53,915 nucleotides of DNA from an uncultured SAR116 cluster alpha proteobacterium. GTDB taxonomy: Bacteria > Pseudomonadota > Alphaproteobacteria > Puniceispirillales > Puniceispirillaceae. The stretch spans positions 1 through 53,915 of the forward strand of contig CABYZM010000008.1 of the NCBI GenBank assembly GCA_902523435.1, in the 5' to 3' direction. Numbering within the stretch: the stretch's first letter is position 1; every line of letters begins with the position of its first letter. Under the pieces are notes generated by a model. It did not search any database and was not told the origin of the DNA. It was given only the letters and a program-made list of their open reading frames with translations. Made by a program: the position numbers and the translations under genes. Below, piece after piece: positions 36,791 to 45,650 of the stretch.

Positions 36791-38620
36791 ATGATTAAAC
36801 TAGATGGTGGATTCATCCAAAATCTGGGGCGGGTGTATGGTTTATATACACTCGGCTTTCTAGGTTTTGTAATTCTGATGGCCATTTTTGAGGCAGCTGG
36901 GGTGTCAAACACCGTTATCGGCTGGCTTTTTGTGGCTTTCACCGTAGGTATTTATGCCATGATTGGGGTCTTATCCCGGACCATGGAATCCAACCAATAT
37001 TATGTAGCTGGCCGAGAGGTTCCTGCTGTTTATAATGGCATGGCAACAGCCGCTGACTGGATGTCAGGTGCGTCATTTATTGCGATGGCCGGGGGTATTT
37101 ACCTCAAAGGTTACCCATACATGGCGTTCCTGGTTGGTTGGACAGGTGGTTACGTGCTGGTGGCGTCACTGATTGCGCCATATTTGCGGAAATTCGGTTG
37201 TTATACTGTGCCTGACTTCATTGGTACCCGTTACGGTGGCAACCTTGCCCGTTTCTGTGCTGTGGTTATCCTTGTGGTGGCCTCATTCACATATGTGACA
37301 GCTCAGATTAACGGCACAGGTACTGTTGCAGCACGTGCTCTGCAAATTCCGTTTGAACTTGGTGTTTGGATCGGTCTTGCAGGTATTCTGTTCTGTTCAA
37401 TGCTTGGCGGTATGCGAGCGGTTACCTGGACTCAGGTAGCCCAGTATATCGTGCTTATCATTGCCTATCTGATCCCTGTGTTCTGGATGTCAAACAAGCT
37501 TGGCTATGGACTTATCCCGCATTTCGCTCAGTTTGGCGCGGTTGAACGCGTTCAAGAACTGGAAGCCTTGCTGGGTGTGGGATCTATGATGCCAACTGCT
37601 GAAGCTCAAGCTGAAGCTGGCAAACTGGCTGCACTGAAAGTTGGCATTAATGATGCTAGCGATTCTTTGATGGCAAAGTGGAAGTTCTTCACACTTGTTC
37701 TGTGTATGATGGCTGGTACAGCGTCTCTACCACACGTTCTGATGCGTTACTTCACAACCTCTTCTGTGAAAGCTGCTCGTCAGTCTGTTGGCTATTCACT
37801 GCTGTTTATTTGCTTGTTGTATCTGACAGCCCCTGCTCTTGCTACATTTACCAAACTGTCTCTGCTTGACCCAAATGTTGCGACAAGCATCATTGGTAAA
37901 TCTGTTGCTGAAGTCTCCAATCTGGAGTGGATTCAGCAGTGGAGCAATGTTGGCTTCTTGAAGGTTGTTGATGGCAACGGTGACGGCATTGTACAAATCA
38001 ATGAATTCTTCATGCGCGGCGATATCGTTGTGCTGGCAACACCGGAAATGGCCGGTCTGCCCTATGTGATTTCAGGTTTGGTGGCCGCTGGTGGTCTGGC
38101 AGCCGCGATGTCAACTGCTGATGGTTTGCTCCTGGCTATCGCAAACGCATTGTCACATGATCTGTATTACAAGATCATCGACCCTAAAGCAGATACAAAG
38201 ACTCGTCTCGTAGTTGCCCGCATTATGCTGGTGGTTATAGGCGCAGCCGGTGCATTTGTAGCCTCGATGAAACTGACAGGAATTCTTGGTGCAGTCGCCT
38301 GGGCCTTCTGTTTTGCCAATTCAGGTCTGTTCTTCCCGCTTGTCCTTGGTGTCTGGTGGAAACGTGCAAACCGTGCTGGTGCTATTGCTGGCATGATCGG
38401 TGGCTTTGCTGCCGGCGCTTGGTATCTGTATATGGTTCAGTTCGGTGGAATGACGCCATGGGCTGGCATTGACGGTCTGCGTTTTGGTATGATCGGCATG
38501 CCCGTGAGCTTAGTTCTTATGGTTGTTGTCAGCCTGATGACTGAAGAGCCAGATGCAGAGACGCAAAAGATGGTCGAAGAAATCCGCGTACCTAGTGGAA
38601 AGACTATCGTGCAACAGTGA
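36791..38620 (+). CDS. Na+/solute symporter, VC_2705 subfamily (ActP-like)
   Basis: This 609-residue protein has about 13 transmembrane helices of the SSS family, with YVAGREVPAVYNGMATAADW and AAGGLAAAMSTADGLLLAI. It probably takes up acetate, pyruvate or another short carboxylate with Na+. Between helices, residues 394-405 (DGNGDGIVQINE) form a canonical EF-hand calcium loop, with Asp394, Asn396, Asp398, Gly399 and Glu405 at positions 1, 3, 5, 6 and 12. GGGGGCG precedes the start. A strong terminator follows. Confidence 0.93.
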   Translation: MIKLDGGFIQNLGRVYGLYTLGFLGFVILMAIFEAAGVSNTVIGWLFVAFTVGIYAMIGVLSRTMESNQYYVAGREVPAVYNGMATAADWMSGASFIAMAGGIYLKGYPYMAFLVGWTGGYVLVASLIAPYLRKFGCYTVPDFIGTRYGGNLARFCAVVILVVASFTYVTAQINGTGTVAARALQIPFELGVWIGLAGILFCSMLGGMRAVTWTQVAQYIVLIIAYLIPVFWMSNKLGYGLIPHFAQFGAVERVQELEALLGVGSMMPTAEAQAEAGKLAALKVGINDASDSLMAKWKFFTLVLCMMAGTASLPHVLMRYFTTSSVKAARQSVGYSLLFICLLYLTAPALATFTKLSLLDPNVATSIIGKSVAEVSNLEWIQQWSNVGFLKVVDGNGDGIVQINEFFMRGDIVVLATPEMAGLPYVISGLVAAGGLAAAMSTADGLLLAIANALSHDLYYKIIDPKADTKTRLVVARIMLVVIGAAGAFVASMKLTGILGAVAWAFCFANSGLFFPLVLGVWWKRANRAGAIAGMIGGFAAGAWYLYMVQFGGMTPWAGIDGLRFGMIGMPVSLVLMVVVSLMTEEPDAETQKMVEEIRVPSGKTIVQQ

Positions 38621-38680
38621 TCTCTTTGCAAAAAATTTGGGCCTTTTGTCTTTGACAGTTGACCCGATGAAAAATCTTAT

Positions 38681-38707
38681 ACGGAGCGGGCAATCCCGCT
38701 CCGTTTT
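38681..38707 (+). terminator. Rho-independent terminator after symporter operon
   Basis: ACGGAGCGGG and CCCGCTCCGT form a perfect 10 bp GC-rich stem with a CAAT loop, followed at once by TTTT. It lies 60 bp after the symporter stop and is the clearest intrinsic terminator in the window. Confidence 0.9.
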
Positions 38708-38774
38708 CTAAACCAAACAAGTCGCTGTTTAAAATTGATTAACATATAATCCACTTAGTTTAAAAAGAACCAAG

Positions 38775-39140
38775 ATGAGCGCACAATTTCCTTTGTTCAT
38801 TATCATTGTTGACTACCTTTTGGGTATGATCATGTGGACCCTGATAGGCCGATTTGGGATGTCCATCTTCATGCATGAGACATCTGATTTCTTCTTTATG
38901 AAAGTGTTTGTGAAATTCACCAATCCAGTAATTTTCCTGTTTAGGCCCATCACACCTGGCTTTCTGTTGGATAAGCTGCACCCGCTTTATGTGGCGTGGT
39001 TCTTCTATATGATCAGGTTCTATGTTGTCCCGTTAGTGCTGGGCTACAGCGTTATGGGCGTGCTATCTTTCCCGCTGGAATCAGAAATTGCCCTTGCAAT
39101 TTACGATATTGGAACTTTCCTTCTGACTAAGAAGGAATAG
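38775..39140 (+). CDS. YggT-like membrane protein
   Basis: This 121-residue protein has three probable membrane segments (about 7-27, 43-58 and 72-98). A middle motif NPVIFLFRPITPGFL recalls the YggT family pattern (paired helices with an RPF/RPI-P loop). Function is unknown. It is separated from the symporter operon by the terminator, so it has its own promoter, and converges on the photolyase gene. Confidence 0.65.
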   Translation: MSAQFPLFIIIVDYLLGMIMWTLIGRFGMSIFMHETSDFFFMKVFVKFTNPVIFLFRPITPGFLLDKLHPLYVAWFFYMIRFYVVPLVLGYSVMGVLSFPLESEIALAIYDIGTFLLTKKE

Positions 39141-39150
39141 GCCGGCTGAT

Positions 39151-40698
39151 CTAGCGAAATAGGGACAGCTGCCTGTCTTGAGCTTTAGTATGCTTCCTGA
39201 CCGGTCTATTTCGGCTACCTAGACGAGCATAGACCTGACGGGCGATATCCGCAAAACCATCTACATTCCGGGCGTCTCTCATCCGGGCGCGAGCCTGTTT
39301 CATTGCTGTTTCGTTAATGACAAGAGGAAAGGGATAATGCTTTCCCAATGGATTTGCCGCATGATGGTTTAGCTCAGATGATATTTTCCACGGTTCATGC
39401 AGCCATTGCAGGTTGACATCTGCCAGCTCTGGCACCCATTTTCGGATAAATTTGCCTTCAGGGTCCTGATCATAGGATTGTTTGACAGGGTTGTAGATTC
39501 GCAAGGTGTTAATTCCTGTCACCCCTGACTGCATTTGCAGCTGGCTGTAATGTATGCCTGGCTCATAATCTGTGAATTGGCGAGCCAGATGCGGGCCAAA
39601 CTGACGCCAGTCCAGCCACAGATGGTATGCAGCAAAGCTGACTAACATAGCTCGCATCCGAAAATTCAGCCAGCCCGTCTGATTAAGTGAGCGCATACAG
39701 GCATCAACAAATGGATAGCCCGTTTGCCCCTGACACCAGGCCTGTAAAAATTCAGAATTATGAAACGGTTCTCGCAAACCTTCAAAGCCACGGTGCATGC
39801 ACACCCTATCCAAATCAGGCTGGTCTTCCAGCTTCTGCATGAAATGACAACGCCAGACCAGCCGAGATGAGAAACTGGATAGGCTGCGCTTAAACATCTG
39901 ATCTTGTGAGCCGAGCTGGGCACGCCTTTCGGCGACTGCCTTTTCAACTTCACGGACAGACAGTGTCCCAAAGCTGATATGAGGGGACAGGCGCGAACAG
40001 ACTTTGCTGGCAGATTGTGGCGCAGACATACCGTGCTGGTAAGTGCGAGCCCTGCTAGTCAGAAAACTGCGCAGAAGATCTGTAGCTGCCTGCCGGCCAC
40101 CTGGCTGAACATCACCGGTAAGGGCTGCGCCAAACAAAGGGTCTGATTTTGGAGGGATTTGACCTGGGTCAAGCCCCTGAACGGGCGTAAGACTAGTTGG
40201 CGGAGATAACACATCGTCAGCCATCCGACGAGCCCGCACCGCAGACCACTTATCTCTGCTAGACAGGCCTCTGACTATACCGTTAAACGGATAGTCACAT
40301 AAGGGGATATGTCTGGAACGGCACCAGTCAGCAACCTGCCTATCCCGAGCATAAGTCCAGCTGTTTCCTGTTTCCTGATGAGCGTGAATCGCTAAAATTT
40401 CATATCTTTCCGCTAAATTAGACAGCACATCTGTCACAGACCCCGTTCTGATACATAAGGGCTGACCACAACGGGCGGTATGATCCCGCAGCTCGTGCAG
40501 ACAATCTCGGATAAAAGCCCATTGCCGGCGGGACGCAAAAGGCTGAGCCCAGTAATCAGTTTCAACCACATAGAGTGGCAGAACCGGCAGACCTGTTCTG
40601 GCTGCGGCCAGCAATGGCTTATGATCAGACAGCCGCAAATCCCGCTTGAACCACACCAAATGCGCGGAGCTTTGTTTTTTGGTGACCATCATTCCCAT
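39151..40698 (-). CDS. Photolyase/cryptochrome family flavoprotein
   Basis: This 515-residue protein has the N-terminal antenna (Rossmann) domain, LVWFKRDLRLSDHKPLL. The C-terminal FAD-binding domain contains CQGQTGYPFVDACMRSL, TGWLNFRMRAMLVSF, LWLDWRQFG and the late block YNPVKQSYDQDPEGKFIRKW. In the latter domain, IHYSQLQMQSG replaces the usual N-x-x-WQW-x-G of classical CPD photolyases, so it belongs to a distinct subgroup whose substrate (CPD, 6-4 or signalling) is uncertain. Blue-light DNA repair is the likely role in a surface-water organism. Confidence 0.88.
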   Translation of the reverse strand: MGMMVTKKQSSAHLVWFKRDLRLSDHKPLLAAARTGLPVLPLYVVETDYWAQPFASRRQWAFIRDCLHELRDHTARCGQPLCIRTGSVTDVLSNLAERYEILAIHAHQETGNSWTYARDRQVADWCRSRHIPLCDYPFNGIVRGLSSRDKWSAVRARRMADDVLSPPTSLTPVQGLDPGQIPPKSDPLFGAALTGDVQPGGRQAATDLLRSFLTSRARTYQHGMSAPQSASKVCSRLSPHISFGTLSVREVEKAVAERRAQLGSQDQMFKRSLSSFSSRLVWRCHFMQKLEDQPDLDRVCMHRGFEGLREPFHNSEFLQAWCQGQTGYPFVDACMRSLNQTGWLNFRMRAMLVSFAAYHLWLDWRQFGPHLARQFTDYEPGIHYSQLQMQSGVTGINTLRIYNPVKQSYDQDPEGKFIRKWVPELADVNLQWLHEPWKISSELNHHAANPLGKHYPFPLVINETAMKQARARMRDARNVDGFADIARQVYARLGSRNRPVRKHTKAQDRQLSLFR

Positions 40699-40962
40699 AG
40701 CAAGGCTATCCTATCACTCATTCCCTCTGTTGAAATAAACTATTCAGCAGCAAAGTCACCTGCCTTTTCTCTGCTAAATTTATTTGACCCAAGGAAAAGA
40801 AACAGAAACACTAAAGTCCTGCAGCATGCTGATGGTCTGTCACGCGGCTTTTATGACCTCTCAAACTTATGGGAATACAAACACATCAATAGACGCCAAT
40901 CGCCATTATCAGAGCAGGTCAGCCAGCCAACAGGTTCAGATAACTTTAAAGGACTGTTTTTC

Positions 40963-41832
40963 ATGACCGTCGGCATGTTTCTGTTTTCAGCTGTAGATGC
41001 GCTAGCAAAATTTCTAACAGACAGTTTGCACCCTTTTCAGATTGTCTGGATAAGACAGCTTGGGCTGGTCTTTGGCACCTGTCTTTTGCTGGGGATGTAT
41101 GGCCTTCGTATCTTCATTACAACTCATCCTGTTCTGCAACTGGGACGGGGAATTCTGGCAGCAGGGTCTGCCACATTATTCATTATCGCGATCAGTCAGG
41201 TACCTTTGGCTGATGCCATTACCGTGACCTTTATTGCCCCCCTTGTTGTTACCATAATGAGCGCAGTTTTACTGGCAGAAAAAGTAGGGCTGCATAGATG
41301 GAGCGCAATCATTGCCGGTTTTGCAGGTACAGTTATTGTTATACGCCCAGGCTTTGAAAACTTTCACCCTGCCTTGCTACTAGTGTTTTTGGCCGCTATC
41401 TTATTTGCCGGCAGGCAAATTATTTCGCGCCTGTTAAGCAACAGCGACAACGTTTATACAACAGTTGCCTATACAGCCCTTGTAAGCTCGGCAATGCTGT
41501 CTGTGCCCGCATATTTTGTATGGATAACCCCGCAGACCAATCAGCAGCTTATCCTGCTGACTTTAATGGCCCTGCTGGCCGGGCTGGCCGAATTCATGGT
41601 TATCAAAGCCCTACAAATTGCACATGCCAGCCTGGTTGCACCGGTGCAGTATACAATTCTGATCTGGGGCACAATTTATGGCTTGATTCTGTTTGCGGAT
41701 ATCCCAGACATATTTACTTTCATCGGCGCGGCTATCATTATTGCTTCAGGCCTTTATACCGTTCACAGAGAACGTCTGCGCCAGGCTGATGAGCCTGCAG
41801 ACGAAAAACAGAAGGGCAATGAAAGTTATTAA
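40963..41832 (+). CDS. EamA-family drug/metabolite transporter
   Basis: The open frame runs back into the photolyase gene, but ATG 40963 has AAAGGA nine bases upstream and gives a 289-residue protein, the normal EamA length. Ten transmembrane helices in two EamA repeats are visible (MFLFSAVDALAKFLTD at the start, a second repeat from about residue 140). It probably exports a metabolite or amino acid; specificity is not readable. It overlaps or abuts the rhodanese gene. Confidence 0.85.
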   Translation: MTVGMFLFSAVDALAKFLTDSLHPFQIVWIRQLGLVFGTCLLLGMYGLRIFITTHPVLQLGRGILAAGSATLFIIAISQVPLADAITVTFIAPLVVTIMSAVLLAEKVGLHRWSAIIAGFAGTVIVIRPGFENFHPALLLVFLAAILFAGRQIISRLLSNSDNVYTTVAYTALVSSAMLSVPAYFVWITPQTNQQLILLTLMALLAGLAEFMVIKALQIAHASLVAPVQYTILIWGTIYGLILFADIPDIFTFIGAAIIIASGLYTVHRERLRQADEPADEKQKGNESY

Positions 41833-41833
41833 T

Positions 41834-42229
41834 ATGAAAAAACTAAAGCTAACAGCTGCACAAATGGTCAGTGATGCCCGCGCACGCATTAATGAAATTG
41901 AGACAGCAGACCTGATCGCAAAGCTGGATGACCCGAACCTTGTTATCATAGATATCCGAGATATCCGCGAGCGGCAAAAAACTGGCTTTATTCCAGGCAG
42001 CTATCATGCGCCACGCGGTATGATTGAATTCTGGGTTGACCCGGAAAGCCCCTATTTTAAGCCTATCTTTGGAGAAAACGGCAAACATTATGTCTTTCAC
42101 TGCGCCTCTGGCTGGCGGTCAGCATTGAGTGTCGCAACACTGCAGGATATGGGCTTTGAAGCCTCACATTTGAAACATGGCTTTTCTGACTGGGTGAAAC
42201 AATGTGGCCCGACAGAGCAGCCGGAATAA
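41834..42229 (+). CDS. Rhodanese-domain sulfurtransferase
   Basis: I place the start at ATG 41834, just after the EamA stop; ATG 41819, overlapping it, is also possible. The 131-residue product is a single rhodanese domain: VIIDIRDIRERQKTGFIPGS, then the active-site loop HCASGWRS with Cys as nucleophile, then the helix after it and GFSDWVKQCG. It transfers sulfane sulfur to an acceptor such as thiol or cyanide. It probably forms a transcription unit with the EamA gene and perhaps the glyoxalase-like gene. Confidence 0.88.
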   Translation: MKKLKLTAAQMVSDARARINEIETADLIAKLDDPNLVIIDIRDIRERQKTGFIPGSYHAPRGMIEFWVDPESPYFKPIFGENGKHYVFHCASGWRSALSVATLQDMGFEASHLKHGFSDWVKQCGPTEQPE

Positions 42230-42282
42230 GCCCTTACCAGCAACTCCCCTTTCATCCCCTTAATTTAAGGATATCACTAAAC

Positions 42283-42915
42283 ATGCATAAAATTGATCAT
42301 TTTGCGATTGGCGCCATCAGCCTTGATGCTGGGGTTGATGCCCTTGAACCCACATTAGGCGTTCGAGTGCCAGATGGCAGCAAACATACGCTAATGAGTA
42401 CGCACAATTGTGTGATGCAGTCAGGCAATGAGAGCTTTTTTGAGCTAATTGCAATTGACCCTAACGCGCCTGATCCCGGCCGCCCACGTTGGTTCACACT
42501 GGATTTTACCACAACACAGAAACGACTGGCTGAGCGGCCGCGTGCCTTGTGCTGGGTTGTCAGTACAGACAGGCTGGACGAGCTTGTTGCAAACAGTCCA
42601 GTCGAACTCGGCGAGATTGTCACCTTTGTGCGCGGCGAACGGTCCTGGCGCCTAACTGTGCCAAAAGACGGCCATCTTCCTGAAGGGGGCCTTTTGCCAG
42701 CCTTTATTGAATGGTCACCTGGGCCACATCCCAGTACTGCCCATAAAGATATGGGAATTACTCTAAAACAAGTTCAGCTAAACCACCCTGACCCCGACAG
42801 CCTGACAGCTATGCTTACGGCCCTTAAGGTTGACCATCTTGCTTGTGTGGGACAAGGAGAGTCTGGCCTGCGTTTTGTTCTTAAGACCCCAAAAGGCGAG
42901 GTCGTTCTAGACTAA
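42283..42915 (+). CDS. Glyoxalase-like domain protein (PF13468-type)
   Basis: Start at ATG 42283, preceded by AAGGA, gives 210 residues. The N-terminus KIDHFAIGAISLDAGVDALE and the FFELIAIDPNAPDP segment match the glyoxalase-like group, distantly VOC-related; the C-terminal FVLKTPKGEVVLD ends the domain. It may be metal-binding, with His5 in the opening block, but the substrate is unknown. It is 19 bp before the PrpF-like gene. Confidence 0.8.
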   Translation: MHKIDHFAIGAISLDAGVDALEPTLGVRVPDGSKHTLMSTHNCVMQSGNESFFELIAIDPNAPDPGRPRWFTLDFTTTQKRLAERPRALCWVVSTDRLDELVANSPVELGEIVTFVRGERSWRLTVPKDGHLPEGGLLPAFIEWSPGPHPSTAHKDMGITLKQVQLNHPDPDSLTAMLTALKVDHLACVGQGESGLRFVLKTPKGEVVLD

Positions 42916-42934
42916 CAGGCGGAAGGTAAACCAG

Positions 42935-43954
42935 ATGAACGTACAGAACCCTTATCCTTATCAGGTGTTCAGATGCGATGAGACAAATGCTGCTTTTCTA
43001 AAGCGGGCAGATCTGCCTGCAGACCCACAGCAGTTTAGCACCGCACTTGCCGAAACCGTCTCAAACATCAGCGAAACTAAAAACACCCCACATTCGATTG
43101 TACTGGTCAGCCTGTCTGAGGAAGAGGGTGTTGACCTTGATTATGAGGTTATTTACCCGGCAGTAACAACAGAAGGGGCTGCAGAGGCGTGTCTGTCCGT
43201 TCTGGCGGGGGCAGGCACTTTTGCATTAGAGACAGGGTTGGTCAAAAAGGTTGGTGAGGAAGCTGAGATCTGCGTGAAGATCATCAATACAAATCATAAA
43301 TGTGATCTGCTTTTCGCGCTAAAAGACGGGCGTCCAGATTATGAGGATGAAGAGACTGCCTCCACAGGTCAGGGGGCGGCAGCCGCAGTCTTTTGTCTGC
43401 TTCACGGCCTATCAGGCGCCATATGTGGCGGCATTATCCCCAGCGGACATATGCAGGATGAATTTGAGAGCATTCAGGCCACATGTGTGGACAATGGGCT
43501 GCCAGTAGTCTGTTTACGGGCAGATGATTTTGGCCTGAATGAACAAAAAACTGCTCAGCAGCTAAACCAAAATAAGGAATTCTGTCAGCAGTTAGAAGCG
43601 ATCCGTATAAAAGCAGGCATGGCTATGGGGCTAGCAGATGTTACAGACAAGTCCGTACCGCATCTGTGTTTAGTCAGCAGCGGCCCAGAAGAGGCCAGTT
43701 TGTGTGTTCGCAGCTTTATCCGTTCAGTCTGGCAACCCTCAACTGACCATCTGGCCGCTCTGTCTGTTTCGGCTGCCGCGCTCTATACGAAAGGTGTTCT
43801 TCATCATTTGACCCCTCTTCGCGAAGGGCTGGCCAGACAAATTCAGATTATATCAGAGTCTGGCCAGATAAATGTCCTCCTAGAGCTGAACCCTAAACAG
43901 CCAGGTATTGATATTCTGCGGGCTGGCTTTATACAAACTATAAAGCCTGTCTAG
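42935..43954 (+). CDS. PrpF-superfamily isomerase/tautomerase
   Basis: This 339-residue protein can be matched by eye to the PrpF family (2-methylaconitate isomerase, 4-oxalomesaconate tautomerase). N-terminal PYQVFRCDETNAAFLKRADLP corresponds to the RGGTSKGVF region, GGIIPSGHMQDEF to LLPTG, CVDNGLPVVCLRADDFGL to IDAANPTVFV..DLGL, and LEAIRIKAGMAMGLA to the following helix. It is about 50 residues shorter than usual. It lies beside a glyoxalase-like gene and faces a BKACE gene, so a role in small carboxylic-acid degradation is plausible. Confidence 0.7.
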   Translation: MNVQNPYPYQVFRCDETNAAFLKRADLPADPQQFSTALAETVSNISETKNTPHSIVLVSLSEEEGVDLDYEVIYPAVTTEGAAEACLSVLAGAGTFALETGLVKKVGEEAEICVKIINTNHKCDLLFALKDGRPDYEDEETASTGQGAAAAVFCLLHGLSGAICGGIIPSGHMQDEFESIQATCVDNGLPVVCLRADDFGLNEQKTAQQLNQNKEFCQQLEAIRIKAGMAMGLADVTDKSVPHLCLVSSGPEEASLCVRSFIRSVWQPSTDHLAALSVSAAALYTKGVLHHLTPLREGLARQIQIISESGQINVLLELNPKQPGIDILRAGFIQTIKPV

Positions 43955-43977
43955 CTAAAAGTGAACAATAACGACTC

Positions 43978-44820
43978 TTAATGAGAGAGCTGTTTTTGCG
44001 AAAGACCAAGTATCTGACGGGCTTGTTGCGGCGTCGCAACAGGACGTTCATAGCATGCACATAGCTCTGTCACCCGCTTCACAAGTGCTGCATTTGACGG
44101 AGCGAGCGTATGTCTATCAAGCCTGATATTATCTTCTAATCCAGTGCGAGCATGCCCACCTGCGGCTATACACCACTCATTAACCTCCAGCTGATGTCGA
44201 CCAATGCCAGCTGCGCACCATTCACTATCCGGCAGCAGGCGCTCCATCGTTTTTATATAATAATCAAATACATTCCGATCAGCTGGCATAGCATTTTTTA
44301 CCCCCATGACAAACTGCACATATAAGGGGCTATTTAGCCGTCCATCTGCGCGCATGGCTGCAGCCTGATGAATATGGGAGAGGTCAAAAGCCTCTACCTC
44401 TGGCTTAATCTCGTACCGCTTCATTTCAGCTGCCAGAAAATCCACAAGGTCTGGTGGATTTTCATAAACGCGATTAGGGAAGTTATTCGACCCAACAGTC
44501 AACGAAGCCATATCTGGGCTCAGCGGTAACATACCACCACGCTCTCGTCCTGCACCAGACCTACCTCCTGTTGAAAACTGAATAATCATGCCTGGACAAT
44601 GCTTTTCTAGGCCTTGTTTTAGTAATGCAAATTTATTTGGATCGCTCGATGGGCTCTCGTCATCATTTCGCACATGCGCATGACAAATTGTGGCCCCAGC
44701 TTCAAAGGCTTCTTGTGTGCTTTCAATCTGTTCAGCCACAGAAATGGGTACAGCCGGGTTCATCTCTTTGCGAGGCAATGAGCCCGTAATTGCTACACAG
44801 ATTATGCATGGTTTTTGCAT
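43978..44820 (-). CDS. BKACE-family beta-keto acid cleavage enzyme
   Basis: Start at ATG 44820, with GAGGAG seven bases upstream, gives 280 residues. The protein has the COG3246 signature: PCIICVAITGSLPRKE, a zinc-binding ATICHAHVRNDD block, IIQFSTGGRSG, and GIGRHQLEVNEWCIAAGGHARTGLEDN near the end. BKACE enzymes condense a beta-keto acid with acetyl-CoA to give acetoacetate and an acyl-CoA. Substrate varies by subgroup. It ends 23 bp from the convergent PrpF-like gene and marks the end of the GC-richer middle region. Confidence 0.92.
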   Translation of the reverse strand: MQKPCIICVAITGSLPRKEMNPAVPISVAEQIESTQEAFEAGATICHAHVRNDDESPSSDPNKFALLKQGLEKHCPGMIIQFSTGGRSGAGRERGGMLPLSPDMASLTVGSNNFPNRVYENPPDLVDFLAAEMKRYEIKPEVEAFDLSHIHQAAAMRADGRLNSPLYVQFVMGVKNAMPADRNVFDYYIKTMERLLPDSEWCAAGIGRHQLEVNEWCIAAGGHARTGLEDNIRLDRHTLAPSNAALVKRVTELCACYERPVATPQQARQILGLSQKQLSH

Positions 44821-44964
44821 TTCTTGGCTCCTCATTTAATTTGAAAATTAACCTAAATCATGAGCAGATTACTCATATTGAGCAATTTTTTAAAAAATTT
44901 AATTTGTTAAAATTTCTTTGCGTTGTAGCTTTTGGTCGGTTTTTAATAAAGGAAATTAAAACAG

Positions 44965-45650
44965 ATGTTTAGCTTAGATTATTTAGTTCATGCTGGTGCG
45001 TTGTTATTTCTCATGGGTTTTATAGTTCGAGATCAGCTTTTACTTCGTGGTTTTATCGTAATAGGCACTATATTTTACGTCATTTATTATCTGCTCCTGC
45101 CAGAGCCCTTATGGTCTGCCCTTTCGTGGAATAGCCTTTTCATAATCATCAATTGTGTAATGATGTTTTTAATTTATTCGGATCGAGCCAAATTCTCAAT
45201 GACCAAAGAAGAAGAACAACTTTACGGGTCATTCTATACCCTTTCTCCTGGCGAATTCAGAAAGCTTATGAAGATAGCAACTTGGTTCGATGCAGAAAAA
45301 GAGGAAACAATTACTACTTGTGGAAAAGTGCCCGATAAAATGTTTTTCATCCTTGAAGGCACTGCATCAATAAACAGGGGGGAAAAGCATTTAAAGTGGG
45401 CCCAGGGGTTTTCATTGGCGAATTAGCATTTTTAACGAAGAACCCTGCGACTGCTAATGTGTGCTTAAACAAGCAAGCAAAGGGTGTAAGCTGGAATTCT
45501 TCGGATTTAACAAGGTTATTGGCAACACGACCACAAATGAAAGTCGCCTTTGACTCTTTGCTTAATAATGATTTAGCCTCTAAACTGAGTAACGACTCAA
45601 ATAACTCAGGAGGTCGAAATGAAGCGTCTAGGAGCCGTCTTGCTAGCTGA
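44965..45650 (+). CDS. Membrane cyclic-nucleotide-binding protein, frameshifted
   Basis: Two overlapping frames make one 228-residue protein if a -1 shift is allowed near 45377-45405. The first frame has three hydrophobic segments (about 9-25, 28-48, 53-72) in a Popeye-like layout, then the start of a cNMP-binding domain (FFILEGTASINRG). The second frame continues with VGPGVFIGELAFL, the phosphate-binding cassette. A run GGGGGGAAAA at 45377-45386 is the likely site of a lost base or of ribosomal slippage. The gene ends 32 bp inside the cyclase gene, implying a cAMP or cGMP effector paired with its cyclase. Confidence 0.75.

Noticed and set aside
40480-40962. N-terminal extension of the EamA transporter
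   Set aside because: The open frame runs antisense through the photolyase gene; the ATG at 40963 has a good SD and gives the normal family length.
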